A DNA stretch of 64,000 bases from VRUE01 sp963817945 (GTDB lineage Bacteria > Actinomycetota > Thermoleophilia > Solirubrobacterales > 70-9). The stretch spans positions 474,804 through 538,803 of the forward strand of contig CAWFQH010000004.1 of NCBI GenBank assembly GCA_963817945.1. Reading direction: 5' to 3'. The notes beneath the pieces are model-generated. The model did no database searches. It saw only the letters and a program-made list of their open reading frames with translations, and had not been told where the DNA came from. The position numbers and the translations under genes are program-made. This document shows, one piece after another, positions 7,998-16,650 of this stretch; position 1 is the stretch's first letter; the number at the start of each line of letters is the position of its first letter.

Positions 7998-9131
7998 TCA
8001 GGCGGCTTTGGCCTCGGCGACAGGCGCGTCCTCGCGATCAGCCGGCGCCCCCGGCGCCGGCGCAGCGTCCTCCGCAGCCGGGACCGAAGTGGCATCCTCC
8101 GCCCCGATCCCGAGCGCGGTGCGGATCTTGGCCTCCAGCTCCGCCGCGATCTCGGGATTATCGAGGAGGAACTGCTTGGCGTTGTTGCGCCCCTGGCCGA
8201 GCCTAGTCTTGCCGTAGGAGAAGAAGGAACCCGATTTCTGCACCAGGTCGTGCTCGATGCCGAAATCGATCAGGCCGCCCTCGCGCGAGATGCCGACGCC
8301 GTACTCGATATCGAATTCCGCCTGCTTGAAGGGCGAGGCGACCTTGTTCTTGACGACTTTCACCCGCACCCGGTTGCCGACCGCCTCGGTGCCCTCCTTG
8401 AGGGTCTCGATGCGGCGGATGTCGAGCCGCTGCGAGGCGTAGAACTTCAGCGCCCGGCCGCCCGGCTGGGTCTCCGGCGAGCCGAACTGGACGCCGACCT
8501 TTTCGCGGATCTGGTTGGTGAAGATGCAGACGGTGTTGGTGCGGTTCAGGTTGCCGGCCAGTTTGCGCATCGCCTGCGACATCAGACGCGCCTGCAGGCC
8601 AACGGTGGTGTCGCCGATCTGCCCATCCAGCTCGGCTTTCGGGGTCAGCGCCGCGACCGAGTCGATCGCGACGATGTCGACCGCGGTAGAGGCGATCAGG
8701 CGGTCGGCGATCTGCAGGGCCTGCTCGCCGTAGTCGGGCTGGGAGACCAGCAGCTCGTCGGTGTCGACGCCGATCCTGCGGGCGTAGATCGGGTCAATCG
8801 CGTGCTCGGTGTCGATGAAGGCGCAGATCCCGCCGCGGCTCTGAGCCTCGGCGATGACGTGGTAGAGCAGCGTCGTCTTGCCCGAGGACTCGGGGCCGAA
8901 GATCTCGACGATCCGGCCGCGCGGCACGCCGCCGATCCCGAGCGCCAGGTCGAGCGCGAGGGCGCCGGTGGGAATCGCTTCCACCTGCACCGCGGCATCA
9001 GCGCCGAGTCGCATCAGAGAACCCTCGCCGAACTCGCGTTTGATCCCGGTCACGGCCGCCTCGAGGGCCGCGTCCTTGGCCTTGGCTTCTTTGGCCGAGG
9101 CGTCCTTCAGAGCCGCTTTCTTGTCTGCCAT
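7998..9131 (-). CDS. recA: Recombinase A
   Basis: RecA forms filaments on single-stranded DNA, catalyses strand exchange and triggers LexA autocleavage. The 377-residue product carries Walker A (FGPESSGKTTLLYHV), the 'IDTEHAIDPIYARRIGVDTDELLVSQPD' region, Walker B (VDIVAIDSVAAL), the DNA-binding loops 'MSQAMRKLAGNLNRTNTVCIFTNQIREKVGV' and the C-terminal domain. It ends in a low-complexity Ala/Pro/Glu tail. ATG 9131 is chosen over an upstream in-frame start because the MADKKAALKD N-terminus fits and a GGTGGAAGAG ribosome site precedes it. The thpR stop lies 10 bases upstream, so the two are cotranscribed. No recX gene follows, unlike many actinobacteria. The residues beyond position 340 are lineage-specific. 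Confidence 0.98.
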   Translation of the reverse strand: MADKKAALKDASAKEAKAKDAALEAAVTGIKREFGEGSLMRLGADAAVQVEAIPTGALALDLALGIGGVPRGRIVEIFGPESSGKTTLLYHVIAEAQSRGGICAFIDTEHAIDPIYARRIGVDTDELLVSQPDYGEQALQIADRLIASTAVDIVAIDSVAALTPKAELDGQIGDTTVGLQARLMSQAMRKLAGNLNRTNTVCIFTNQIREKVGVQFGSPETQPGGRALKFYASQRLDIRRIETLKEGTEAVGNRVRVKVVKNKVASPFKQAEFDIEYGVGISREGGLIDFGIEHDLVQKSGSFFSYGKTRLGQGRNNAKQFLLDNPEIAAELEAKIRTALGIGAEDATSVPAAEDAAPAPGAPADREDAPVAEAKAA

Positions 9132-9141
9132 CTCTTCCACC

Positions 9142-9741
9142 TCACCGCCGCCCCGCGGGCAGCTCGACTTGCGCCAGCGGGATGTACTGCGCACCCCGAG
9201 GCTGGAGTTCAGAACGGTAGAGCGTCAACCGGACGCCACCGAAGGGCTGCAGCAGGGCCTTCGGCAGCGCCTTTGGAGGCTTGGAGACCCGCGCCGGACG
9301 ATTCGAGCCCCGCTCCTCCCGTCGCACCCTGGCGACCGTCACATGAGGCCAGAACGGGCGCTTCTCGGGCTTGTAAAGGCGGGCCGCGACCAGCTCCTCT
9401 TGCAGGGCGGCCTGCAGCTCGACGGTCGCCGGCGACTCGGCCGGCAGGGCGAAGAGGCGCGCCCTCCCCCGCTCCGGGCGCTGGACCGGGTCCCCCAGCT
9501 CGATTTGCGGCGCCAGGCCGCCGCTCGTCTCGACGATCTCGGCCAGGCGCGGGATCTCCTTCTCCGCCAGGTAGCCGAGGAAGGCGAGGGTGATGTGGAG
9601 TGAGGGCGGCGCCACCGGCCGCAGTGCCGGATCGGTAAGCGCCTGCCGGGCCCAGGCGGCGAGCCCGTCGCGGACTTCGTCCGGCAGGTCGAGCGCGACG
9701 AACAACCTCGCCCGCGGGCTCTTCAGCCTCTCCTTCGCCAT
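9142..9741 (-). CDS. thpR: RNA 2',3'-cyclic phosphodiesterase (2'-5' RNA ligase family)
   Basis: This 2H-phosphoesterase family protein opens 2',3'-cyclic phosphates on RNA. Two catalytic HxT motifs are plain: HITLAFLG near residue 55 and HVTVARV near residue 130, preceded by PFWPH. Length (199 aa from ATG 9741) fits the family; an upstream in-frame start at 9777 is possible but the MAKERLKSPRARLFVALDLP start is the usual form. The gene lies 10 bases upstream of recA, a placement common in actinobacteria (cinA-thpR-recA); here a secreted-protein gene separates it from cinA. Cytoplasmic. Confidence 0.92.
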   Translation of the reverse strand: MAKERLKSPRARLFVALDLPDEVRDGLAAWARQALTDPALRPVAPPSLHITLAFLGYLAEKEIPRLAEIVETSGGLAPQIELGDPVQRPERGRARLFALPAESPATVELQAALQEELVAARLYKPEKRPFWPHVTVARVRREERGSNRPARVSKPPKALPKALLQPFGGVRLTLYRSELQPRGAQYIPLAQVELPAGRR

Positions 9742-9833
9742 GGCGGCGACGCTACGGGGTCGCGACGCACGAGACAAGACGCAAACGTCAGAAGCCTGTC
9801 ATTTGTTCGTGTCGGCTGGGTGAAAAGTGGCGC

Positions 9834-10592
9834 TCAGCGAGCGCGGCGGCGTTGGCAGCGCCGCCTGCCGTGTTTGGCCCCTTTGACACGGGGACCAACC
9901 GCCGACCCCCTCCGCCGTCCACTCTTGGGGCGACAACGTCTGGCTTTGCGCGGGTTGGCAGGCTCCACCCTTTGAGGCGATCCAACCAGCGGTTCAGAAG
10001 GCGCGGCTTCAACTGGCGATTCTGGGGGCCTGCCAGTGGCGAGCAGGGCCGAGTCGAGCTGGTAGGCGCGGCCGACGATCGCGTAGGGCGGGCAAGGGGA
10101 GGGAACCACGGCAATGCAGATGACCGCTTGGGCCGCGGCCTCTATCACCGAGAGGCACAGCAACGGCGCGGCCGCCCCATGGTCGAGGGGGATGGACGCA
10201 AGGTCGAAGGCGGCGCTCCCCACGCCGGTGCGTTCGCTCCCCGACCACACGACCTGCACGCCTTCTCCCGGCGAGTTCAGGCTGCGACCCGGGGACGAGC
10301 AGTCGGCCTGCGACGTGCCGGGACCGACGGTCGCATAGGGGATCCAGGCGCAAGGCGAGAAATACTCCGCGGGCGGCGGGGATTCCCATTCGGGCGGGTG
10401 GGGGTCCGGTTTCGAGGGGCCCGGCGATGAGGACACGGAGAGGCACTCGACCGTCCGGTAGACGATCCCCGCCACCGAGCCGTGGGCCCAATCGGCGCTC
10501 GCCTCCGCGCGCGTGATCGTGCCGCTCGCCCCGTGCGCGGCGGCGGGCAGCGCCGCCAACAGGGCCAGGGCGAGGATCAGCGCCGCCTGCAC
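9834..10592 (-). CDS. Secreted protein with Cys-rich body and strongly basic tail, unknown
   Basis: A 252-residue protein. Residues 1-22 are a clear Sec signal (ALILALALLAALPAAAHGA with a cleavage-like AHG|AS). The mature part holds about ten cysteines spread through a beta-rich region of about 160 residues. The C-terminal 60 residues are Pro-poor, Arg/Lys-rich and low in complexity (RKARRCRPKSGRRRGS, later GRRRCQRRRAR), which could bind cell-wall polyanions or nucleic acid. I do not recognise the family. It interrupts the cinA-thpR-recA order. It has its own 98-base upstream gap after cinA, so it may have its own promoter. Confidence 0.6.
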   Translation of the reverse strand: MQAALILALALLAALPAAAHGASGTITRAEASADWAHGSVAGIVYRTVECLSVSSSPGPSKPDPHPPEWESPPPAEYFSPCAWIPYATVGPGTSQADCSSPGRSLNSPGEGVQVVWSGSERTGVGSAAFDLASIPLDHGAAAPLLCLSVIEAAAQAVICIAVVPSPCPPYAIVGRAYQLDSALLATGRPPESPVEAAPSEPLVGSPQRVEPANPRKARRCRPKSGRRRGSAVGPRVKGAKHGRRRCQRRRAR

Positions 10593-10690
10593 GCCGCCGC
10601 TCCGCCTTTGTCTCCCGGTTCCGTCACCTCTGTACCCAGCTGGGAATCACCGCGTTCTCGACAACTATAGGTTCGGTTGCCGGCGTTTGC

Positions 10691-12007
10691 CTACAGAGGC
10701 GCTTCGTCGCCGCTGAGCAGGATGCGCAGCATGTGCATGCCGACGAGGGCGGCGCGCTCGCGGATGTCCTCGCGGCCGCCGGGGATGACCGGGTCGCGGG
10801 CGATCGAGGAGCCGTCGCCGAGGCGGGCGTCGAAGCAGACGTAGCCGACTGGCTTCTGCTCGCTGCCGCCGTCGGGGCCCGCGATGCCGGTGATCGAGAC
10901 CGCCACGTCGCCGTCGAAGCGCTCGATAGCCCCCTGCGACATCGCCGCGGCGACCTCCGCGGAGACCGCGCCGTACGCATCGATCAGGTCTGGATCGACC
11001 CCCAGCAGCTCCGCCTTTGCCTCGTTCGAGTAGGCGACGACGCCGCCTGCAAAGTAGGCAGAAGCCCCGGGCAGATCGGTGATCCGCGCCGCCAACAGTC
11101 CGCCCGAGCAGGACTCGGCCAGGGCCAGCTTCCGCCCCTGCAACAGCTGGGCCAGCTGGGCGTCGATCGTCTCGCCGTCACGGCTGAAGAGGTGACGGGC
11201 GTGGCGGTCGGCGAGGCCAGCCCGCACCTCCTCGGCGGCGATGCCGGCCTCGGCGCGATAACGGACGTCGATCTCGATCTCTCCCCGGCGCAGACAGGTG
11301 GTGATCTCGACCCTGTCCAGCTCGGTCCCCCCCGCCTCGATCTCGCGCAGGCTCTTGGCGATCTCCGACTCGGGGACGCCGAACATCCTCATCGTGTAGG
11401 CGTTCAGTGGCGTCGCGCGCGCCAGCACCGCCTGCACCGGTCGCGACTCCACCGCCGCCGGCCACATCGGCTGCAGCTCGCGCGGGGGGCCGGGCAGGAC
11501 GATCACAACCTGCCCATCGGCTGGGACCACGAGGCCGGGCGCGGTGCCGACGGGATCGAGCGGTACGGCCCCCTCGGGCACCATCGCCTGCTTGCGGTTG
11601 GCGACCCGCAGGGCCTCGGGGTCGAAGTCGAAGCTGCGTCCGAATCTCCGCAGGATCGCCGCGATCTTCTCCTCCATCTCCTCGTCGAGCACCAGCTCGC
11701 GCCCAGCGAACTGCCCAACGACCTCGGCGGTCAGGTCGTCGGCCGTGGGGCCGAGGCCGCCGGAGGTGACGATCAGATCCATTCCCTCCGCCGCGAGGAA
11801 GCGCAATGCCGCCTCGAGGTCGTCCGGCCGGTCTGCCACGACGAGGATGTGGGCAACCTCGACCCCCAGCTCTGCCAGCTGTTCGGAGATCCAGGGCCCA
11901 TTGCGGTCGGCGATGCGCCCCGTCAGGACCTCGGTACCGGTGACGACGATTCCGGCACGCACCGGCGATCCCGCCGCCCCCGGACGCGGGAGCGAATCCC
12001 CCTCCAT
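10691..12007 (-). CDS. cinA: CinA: competence/damage-inducible protein, NMN deamidase
   Basis: Two domains: N-terminal MoCF-like (GTEVLTGRIADRNGPWISEQL, then TSGGLGPTADDLT) and C-terminal PncC-type amidohydrolase ('LALAESCSGGLLAARITDLPGAS...GGVVAYSN...GIAGPDGGS'). The first is an ADP-ribose pyrophosphatase-like fold; the second hydrolyses nicotinamide mononucleotide amide. Together they act in NAD recycling. ATG 12007 is preferred to 12025 because AAAGAGG sits 8 bases upstream of it. cinA is frequently next to recA, as it nearly is here. The 438-residue length is usual for full CinA. Confidence 0.95.
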   Translation of the reverse strand: MEGDSLPRPGAAGSPVRAGIVVTGTEVLTGRIADRNGPWISEQLAELGVEVAHILVVADRPDDLEAALRFLAAEGMDLIVTSGGLGPTADDLTAEVVGQFAGRELVLDEEMEEKIAAILRRFGRSFDFDPEALRVANRKQAMVPEGAVPLDPVGTAPGLVVPADGQVVIVLPGPPRELQPMWPAAVESRPVQAVLARATPLNAYTMRMFGVPESEIAKSLREIEAGGTELDRVEITTCLRRGEIEIDVRYRAEAGIAAEEVRAGLADRHARHLFSRDGETIDAQLAQLLQGRKLALAESCSGGLLAARITDLPGASAYFAGGVVAYSNEAKAELLGVDPDLIDAYGAVSAEVAAAMSQGAIERFDGDVAVSITGIAGPDGGSEQKPVGYVCFDARLGDGSSIARDPVIPGGREDIRERAALVGMHMLRILLSGDEAPL

Positions 12008-12055
12008 ATCAGCCTCTTTCGACATTCGCAGAAGCAGAGGAGGCGGCGGTACATG

Positions 12056-12814
12056 TCATTCGCAGTCGGGCCTTTCGCCTTCTTCGAGCGCGCTCACATC
12101 TCCGTCGGAGGTGATCTCGTACCCGACCGGGCTCGAGCTCGGCGGCAGGTCCGTTTCCCTGCCATCGACGGTCATCTCGACCGAGCCGTTGCCCAGCGCC
12201 ACTTCGAAACGCGACGAGCGGAAGGGGCCAGCAGCGGTGCCTTCCTCGAGGATCTCGCCGTCGATCAGGGTTTCCTCGCCCCCGTCCAGCAGGCAAACCC
12301 AGACTTCGGCGGTCGCCGTGAGGGTCACCTCCACTCCCGGCTTTGGGGTCGGCTCGGATCTCTGGCTGGCCTGCCTGCGCTCGGCTGAGCCTGCGCTCTC
12401 CTTCGGGTCCGGCGCAGACGGGTTGTCGTCTCCACCCGCGAGACCGATTGCCACCACCAGGGCGGCGAGGCCGAGAGCGATCGCGATTGCCAGCAGCCTG
12501 CCTGGAACCAGCGGCCTTTTGCCGCGCGCACTTGCCGGCACCGGCTCGACGCGCTTCGGCGTTCGGTCGCTCCCCGGCGTGGCGACGCTGCGTCTGTATT
12601 CGTCGGCGAGCCGTTCACCATCGAGCCCAAGGTGGATCGCATAGGTTCGGATGAAACCGCGCGCGTAGGCGTCTCCGGGGAGCGCGTCCCACTCCTCGTT
12701 CTCCATCGCCTGCAGGTAGCGAACGCGGATCTTGATCGCCGCTTCGACCTCGACGAGGTCGAGCTTGCGGCGGCTCCGCGCCTCGCGCAGCGTGGCTCCG
12801 ATTCCGGTCTCCAC
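12056..12814 (-). CDS. RodZ-like helix-turn-helix membrane protein
   Basis: 252 residues in RodZ layout. An N-terminal cytoplasmic HTH_25 domain (GATLREARSRRKLDLVEVEAAIKIRVRYLQAMENEEWDALP is its course, residues 5-45) continues with ARGFIRTYAIHLGLD. A basic/proline linker follows, then one transmembrane helix (LLAIAIALGLAALVVAIGLAGG, ~107-128), an Asp/Ser/Pro-rich stalk, and a C-terminal DUF4115-type beta domain. RodZ links the MreB skeleton to peptidoglycan synthesis in rods. In actinobacteria such proteins commonly lie beside ftsK and cinA, as here. No MreB gene is visible in the window. It ends 49 bases before cinA. Confidence 0.82.
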   Translation of the reverse strand: METGIGATLREARSRRKLDLVEVEAAIKIRVRYLQAMENEEWDALPGDAYARGFIRTYAIHLGLDGERLADEYRRSVATPGSDRTPKRVEPVPASARGKRPLVPGRLLAIAIALGLAALVVAIGLAGGDDNPSAPDPKESAGSAERRQASQRSEPTPKPGVEVTLTATAEVWVCLLDGGEETLIDGEILEEGTAAGPFRSSRFEVALGNGSVEMTVDGRETDLPPSSSPVGYEITSDGDVSALEEGERPDCE

Positions 12815-12874
12815 GCCGACATTGTGTCCCCTCGGGCCATGGAGGGGCGAGAAAAGCCGGTAACGCCCGCTCCG

Positions 12875-15031
12875 TCAGGCGGGATCGTCGGCGTCGACCG
12901 CCACCGGCTCGGGCTCGGCGTCGCCGCCGAGGACCCGCGGCAGGTCGGCCTCAGTGATCAAAACCTGCCGTGGCTTTGACCCCTCATAGCCGGAGATCAC
13001 GCCGCGGCGCTCGAGCATGTCGATCAAGCGGCCCGCCCGGGTGTAGCCGACCCGCAGCCGGCGCTGGATCATCGAGACCGATGCCGTTTCGGTCTGTACG
13101 ACCGTGCGAATCGCCTCGTCGAGCAGGTCGTCGCTATCGGGGTCGTAGTCGCCCTCGGCTTCGACGCCCTTCTCCTCGTGCACCTCAAGCAGCTCGGCCT
13201 CGAATTCGGGTTCCCCTTGCTTGGCCCAGTGCTCGGTGATGCGGGAGGTCTCCTCCTCGGTGACGAAGGCGCCCTGGATCCGTGCCAGCTTCGAGGTCCC
13301 GGCGCCGCGGAACAGCATGTCGCCTTGGCCCAGCAGGGCCTCCGCCCCGCCCTGGTCGAGGATCACGCGCGAGTCGGTCTGCGAGGAGACCGCGAAGGCG
13401 ATCCGGGCGGGGATGTTGACCTTGATCGTGCCGGTGATGATGTCGGTCGAGGGGCGCTGCGTCGCCAGCACCAGGTGGATCCCGGTCGCCCGCGACTTCT
13501 GGGCGAGACGGATGATCGAGTCCTCGACCTCGGCCGGGGAGACCATCATCAGATCCGCGAGCTCGTCGATCACGCAGAGGATGTGCGGCAGTGGCGCCTC
13601 GCCCGCCTTGGCGCGCGCCCGGTTCAGCTCGGCCAGGTTGCGGCAGCGAGCCTGGCCCATGATCCCGTAGCGGCTCTCCATCTCGCCGATCAGGTTGGCG
13701 AGAACGTTGGCGGCGAGCCGCGGCGAGGTGACGACCGGCGTCAGCAGGTGCGGCACGTGCTCGTAGTGGTTGAGCTCGACCTGCTTAGGATCGACCAGGA
13801 CGAGGCGAACGTCGTTCGGCGAAGCGTGCATCAGGATCGAGGAGAGGATCGCGTTAACGCAGCCGGACTTGCCCGAGCCGGTGGTGCCGGCGACGAGGAC
13901 GTGTGGCATCTTCGCCAGGTCCGTCCAGACAGCGTTGCCGTCGATGCCCTTGCCGAGCCAGGCGACCAGCGGCGAGGTCTTCTCGGGACGGCCGGCGTAG
14001 ATGTCGCCGAGTCGGACCAGGCGGCGGCGGGTGTTGGGAACCTCCACCCCCACAGCCTGCTTGCCCGGGATCGGCGCCAGGATGCGGATGTCGGTCGAAG
14101 CCAGGGCGTAGGCGAGGTCGTTGGAGAGCTCGGTGACTTTCTTCACCTTCGTCCCCGGCGCCAGACGCAGCTCGAAACGGGAGACGTGCGGGCCGCTGAC
14201 GATGCCGACGATCTTCGCCTCGACGCCGAAGTGTCCGAGCGTCTCGACCAGCTTGCGCCCGATCGCGTCGTGGTCGCGCGGATCGGGCCCTTTGTCACCT
14301 TTGCCTTTTTCAAGCGACTTCGCGGGCGGCGGCCGGTAGGCGATCTGCTCCGATTCGGTCACCCCCCGCTTGTTGCCCATCGGCGTCAGGGGGATTGGCT
14401 CAGCCTCGACGTCAGCCGGCTCGGGCTCCTCCGGAGCGGCCTCGATCTCCTCTAGCTGCGCCTCGAAGTCCTGGGTGACCGGCTCATCCTCGTCGGGCCC
14501 CGGGTCCTCGGCGATCGCCACGGTGGGCTCGAGGTCGTCCTCCTCGGGGTAGGTGCTCATCACGTCGGTCGCGTTGGCCTGAGTCTCGAAGGCGTAGGTC
14601 TTTTCCCGATCCCGTTCCTCGCGGCGGGCCTCGCGATGGCGAATTGCCGTCTGGGTTACGTCGCGGCTGCCGACGAAGAGGTGTCGCAAACCACGGGCGA
14701 TGCCGCCAAAGACGGTCGAGATCGAGGTGCCGGTGACGAGCATCGCGCCGATCGCCAGCATCAGCACAGTTGCAATCCGCGCCCCGATCGCCCCGACCAG
14801 GTACTCGAGGCCGGTCTCCAGGCCGTAACCAACCTTGCCGCCGTCCCAGGCGAAGAAGAGCACGAAGACGAGGTAGACCCCGGTGGCGATCAGGAACAGG
14901 CCGATCAGATCGAGATGGCGCTGCTGTAGCCCTTCGGGCAGGTGTGGGCGCGGAAGACGCGGCTTTGCCTTCGCTTTCGGCTTCCGCTTAGAGCCTCGCG
15001 CGGGCGAGCCGCGCTTCTTGCGCACGAACAT
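12875..15031 (-). CDS. ftsK: DNA translocase FtsK/SpoIIIE
   Basis: The 718-residue protein pumps chromosomal DNA through the division septum. Residues ~30-110 contain transmembrane segments (LIGLFLIATGVYLVFVLFFAW, YLVGAIGARIATVLMLAIGAMLV). An acidic linker rich in Glu and Pro follows to about residue 210. The motor has Walker A 'VAGTTGSGKSGCVNA' and Walker B 'ILCVIDELADLM', with the conserved 'LVLATQRPSTDIITGTIKVN' arm. A C-terminal gamma winged helix ('RTVVQTETASVSMIQRRLRVGYTRAGRLIDMLE') would read KOPS-type sites. It appears complete and without frame errors. The linker is short compared with E. coli FtsK and usual for actinobacteria. Confidence 0.97.
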   Translation of the reverse strand: MFVRKKRGSPARGSKRKPKAKAKPRLPRPHLPEGLQQRHLDLIGLFLIATGVYLVFVLFFAWDGGKVGYGLETGLEYLVGAIGARIATVLMLAIGAMLVTGTSISTVFGGIARGLRHLFVGSRDVTQTAIRHREARREERDREKTYAFETQANATDVMSTYPEEDDLEPTVAIAEDPGPDEDEPVTQDFEAQLEEIEAAPEEPEPADVEAEPIPLTPMGNKRGVTESEQIAYRPPPAKSLEKGKGDKGPDPRDHDAIGRKLVETLGHFGVEAKIVGIVSGPHVSRFELRLAPGTKVKKVTELSNDLAYALASTDIRILAPIPGKQAVGVEVPNTRRRLVRLGDIYAGRPEKTSPLVAWLGKGIDGNAVWTDLAKMPHVLVAGTTGSGKSGCVNAILSSILMHASPNDVRLVLVDPKQVELNHYEHVPHLLTPVVTSPRLAANVLANLIGEMESRYGIMGQARCRNLAELNRARAKAGEAPLPHILCVIDELADLMMVSPAEVEDSIIRLAQKSRATGIHLVLATQRPSTDIITGTIKVNIPARIAFAVSSQTDSRVILDQGGAEALLGQGDMLFRGAGTSKLARIQGAFVTEEETSRITEHWAKQGEPEFEAELLEVHEEKGVEAEGDYDPDSDDLLDEAIRTVVQTETASVSMIQRRLRVGYTRAGRLIDMLERRGVISGYEGSKPRQVLITEADLPRVLGGDAEPEPVAVDADDPA

Positions 15032-15071
15032 GCGATCCGCTTCGACGCCGGGACGCCCTCCCCTGCTCCGG

Positions 15072-15389
15072 CTAGACCTGCGTGAGGATCGTCGCGAGGA
15101 CGCCCATCATCGCTGCGAAGAGAGTGACGAAGCCGCCGATCATGACCGCCATCAAGGTCTTGATCTCGGATCGAACCGCCTGGAATTCCGATTTCATCTC
15201 CGACCGAACCGCCTGAAATTCGGTTCGCATTTCGATCCTGACCGCGCGGAATTCCGCGTGCATCTCGCAGCTGAGGTCGTCCACCCGCACCTCGAGACGA
15301 CCAACGCGCTCCCCGAGATGGTCGACCTTATGGTCGATGCGGTCGGCCTTCATGTTGAGGTCGTCGAGTCTCTCGTCGTTCCAGGTCAT
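15072..15389 (-). CDS. Tail-anchored coiled-coil protein with 11-residue repeats
   Basis: The 105-residue product from ATG 15389, which has GGAGG 8 bases upstream, is predicted to be one long helix. Residues 5-80 form a coiled coil. The second half repeats an 11-residue unit three times (AEFRAVRIEMR, TEFQAVRSEMK, SEFQAVRSEIK), a hendecad pattern. The C-terminus is a transmembrane helix (MAVMIGGFVTLFAAMMGVLATIL), so the coil projects from the membrane. Proteins of this kind with variable repeat number are scattered in actinobacteria and have no assigned function. It stands alone between ftsK and the cell-wall enzyme. Confidence 0.7.
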   Translation of the reverse strand: MTWNDERLDDLNMKADRIDHKVDHLGERVGRLEVRVDDLSCEMHAEFRAVRIEMRTEFQAVRSEMKSEFQAVRSEIKTLMAVMIGGFVTLFAAMMGVLATILTQV

Positions 15390-15486
15390 GGTCGCTGCCT
15401 CCATGGTGCCACGCTAACGGGGGGCGAATCAGGCATGGCGCGATGAATGCAAAAAGTTTCGCACGAAGTGACGACGGAAGGAGCGC

Positions 15487-16471
15487 TCAGCCGGCGCAGA
15501 CCCAGGCGCTGCCGCCGGAATCAGCCCAGATTTCGGCGGCGATGCCGGTCTTGTTCCTCCTTCGAGGCTTCGTGCGGCGCCCCCTTGCCCCCGTAGGCCT
15601 CCCAGGTCGAAGGAAGGATCTGGTAGGCGCCGCCTGCCCCGCTCGACGGGTTGAGGGCGCCGTAGTCGCCGCCCGACTCGCACATCACGATGTAGGTGGG
15701 GATCGAGTAGGGGCCGCCGAGCCAGCGGCCGACGGTTTCTTCGGCCGCCGCCCGGCTCGCCGCTTCCGCCGCTTCGATGTCCGCGATCCACTCCTCGATC
15801 TTTGCTTTCAACGTTGCCAGTGCCTCGGCTCGGGCTCGCGCCAGTGATTCGGCACGGGCGGCTGCTGCTTCGGCCTCGGCGCGGACGGCGGCGATTTCGG
15901 AGCGGGCGGCGACGAGGCGCTCGTTGTAGGCGACGACTTTCCGCTTCAGCTCTGCGACGCGTTTCAGCCCGTGCCGGACGGCGTCGCGGACGTCCTCGAC
16001 CCGCGCCGCGAGCTCCGTGTCGTGCTCCTCGATTCGCTGCAGGTACTCGCTGCGCACCGCCAGCTCGTCGAAGTCGCTGGATCCCAAGATCATGCTGGCA
16101 GTGCTTGGGGCCCCGTTGCGGTAGATCGCGACCAGGCGCTCGGTCAGAGCAAGGCGAGCGCGACGCAGGCGCTGCTTCTCAAGGCGCAATCGCCCTTCGG
16201 CGCTCGCCACCGCCTGGGCGAGCCTGGCCGCCCGCTCTCGACCGGTTGCCAGCAGCCCGCTTAGCCGTCGCTCGCGACCGGCCGCAGCCGTCGCTTCGCC
16301 TTCGGCCGTGAGCAGCGCTCCCTGCGCGGCTTTGATCTCCGCGCCCAGAGCCGCCGCCTCGTCGCGGGCACGGTCCACTTGGCCCCGCAGGGCATCCACC
16401 TCGGCCGCGCCGGCCGGGACGACGGCGAGGCACACGGCCGCCAGCACGGCAATTGCAGGCAGTTTCCGCAC
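15487..16471 (-). pseudogene. Secreted coiled-coil protein with C-terminal transglycosylase-like domain, one frameshift near the end
   Basis: GTG 16471 gives a signal peptide (KLPAIAVLAAVCLAVVPAGAA). A long coiled coil follows (residues ~25-250, heptads rich in Ala, Arg, Glu), as in NlpC/RipA-type wall hydrolase regulators. The C-terminus holds a resuscitation-factor/transglycosylase-like domain: 'IPTYIVMCESGGDYGALNPSSGAGGAYQILPSTW', with the catalytic Glu in CESGG. The open frame ends early at 15521 as 'DRHRRRNLG'. Removing one G near 15552 restores the family ending (DRIAAEIWADSGGSAWVCAG) and a stop at 15487-15489, including a Cys matching the CESGG cysteine for a disulphide. The break is therefore probably a sequencing error, and the gene itself is likely functional in peptidoglycan cleavage. 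The next upstream gene, a 51-residue membrane protein, ends 24 bases before it. Confidence 0.78.
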
Positions 16472-16494
16472 GAAGCGGACGAGGTTAGCGGCCC

Positions 16495-16650
16495 TCAGCC
16501 CTCGGGAACGTTCCTGCTGGCAAGGTACAAGGCGACGCCCAGGACCACTGCCGCGACCCCCGCGCCGATCCGTGCCGGTCGCGCGTAGCGCTCCCGCAGG
16601 TAGAAGGACGCATACTTGACGACCGCCTTGCCGATCGCGCGGTAGACCAT
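16495..16650 (-). CDS. 51-residue single-pass membrane protein coupled to argG
   Basis: A small gene below usual ORF cut-offs. ATG 16650 overlaps the argG stop as TGATG, and GAGGAGGAC inside the end of argG is an excellent ribosome site, so translation is coupled. The product starts MVYRAIGKAVVKYASFYLRE, with many basic residues, then has one transmembrane helix (IGAGVAAVVLGVALYLA). It ends with a short SRNVPEG tail. The topology would be N-in. I know no family; short basic single-pass proteins of this kind are seen in related actinobacteria. Coding support rests on the coupling, ribosome site and hydrophobic design. Confidence 0.65.
   Translation of the reverse strand: MVYRAIGKAVVKYASFYLRERYARPARIGAGVAAVVLGVALYLASRNVPEG

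Noticed and set aside
9742..9833. A possible LexA box (CGAACAAATG) upstream of thpR-recA
   Set aside because: Only one half site matches the actinobacterial GAAC-N4-GTTC pattern; the second half is wrong.
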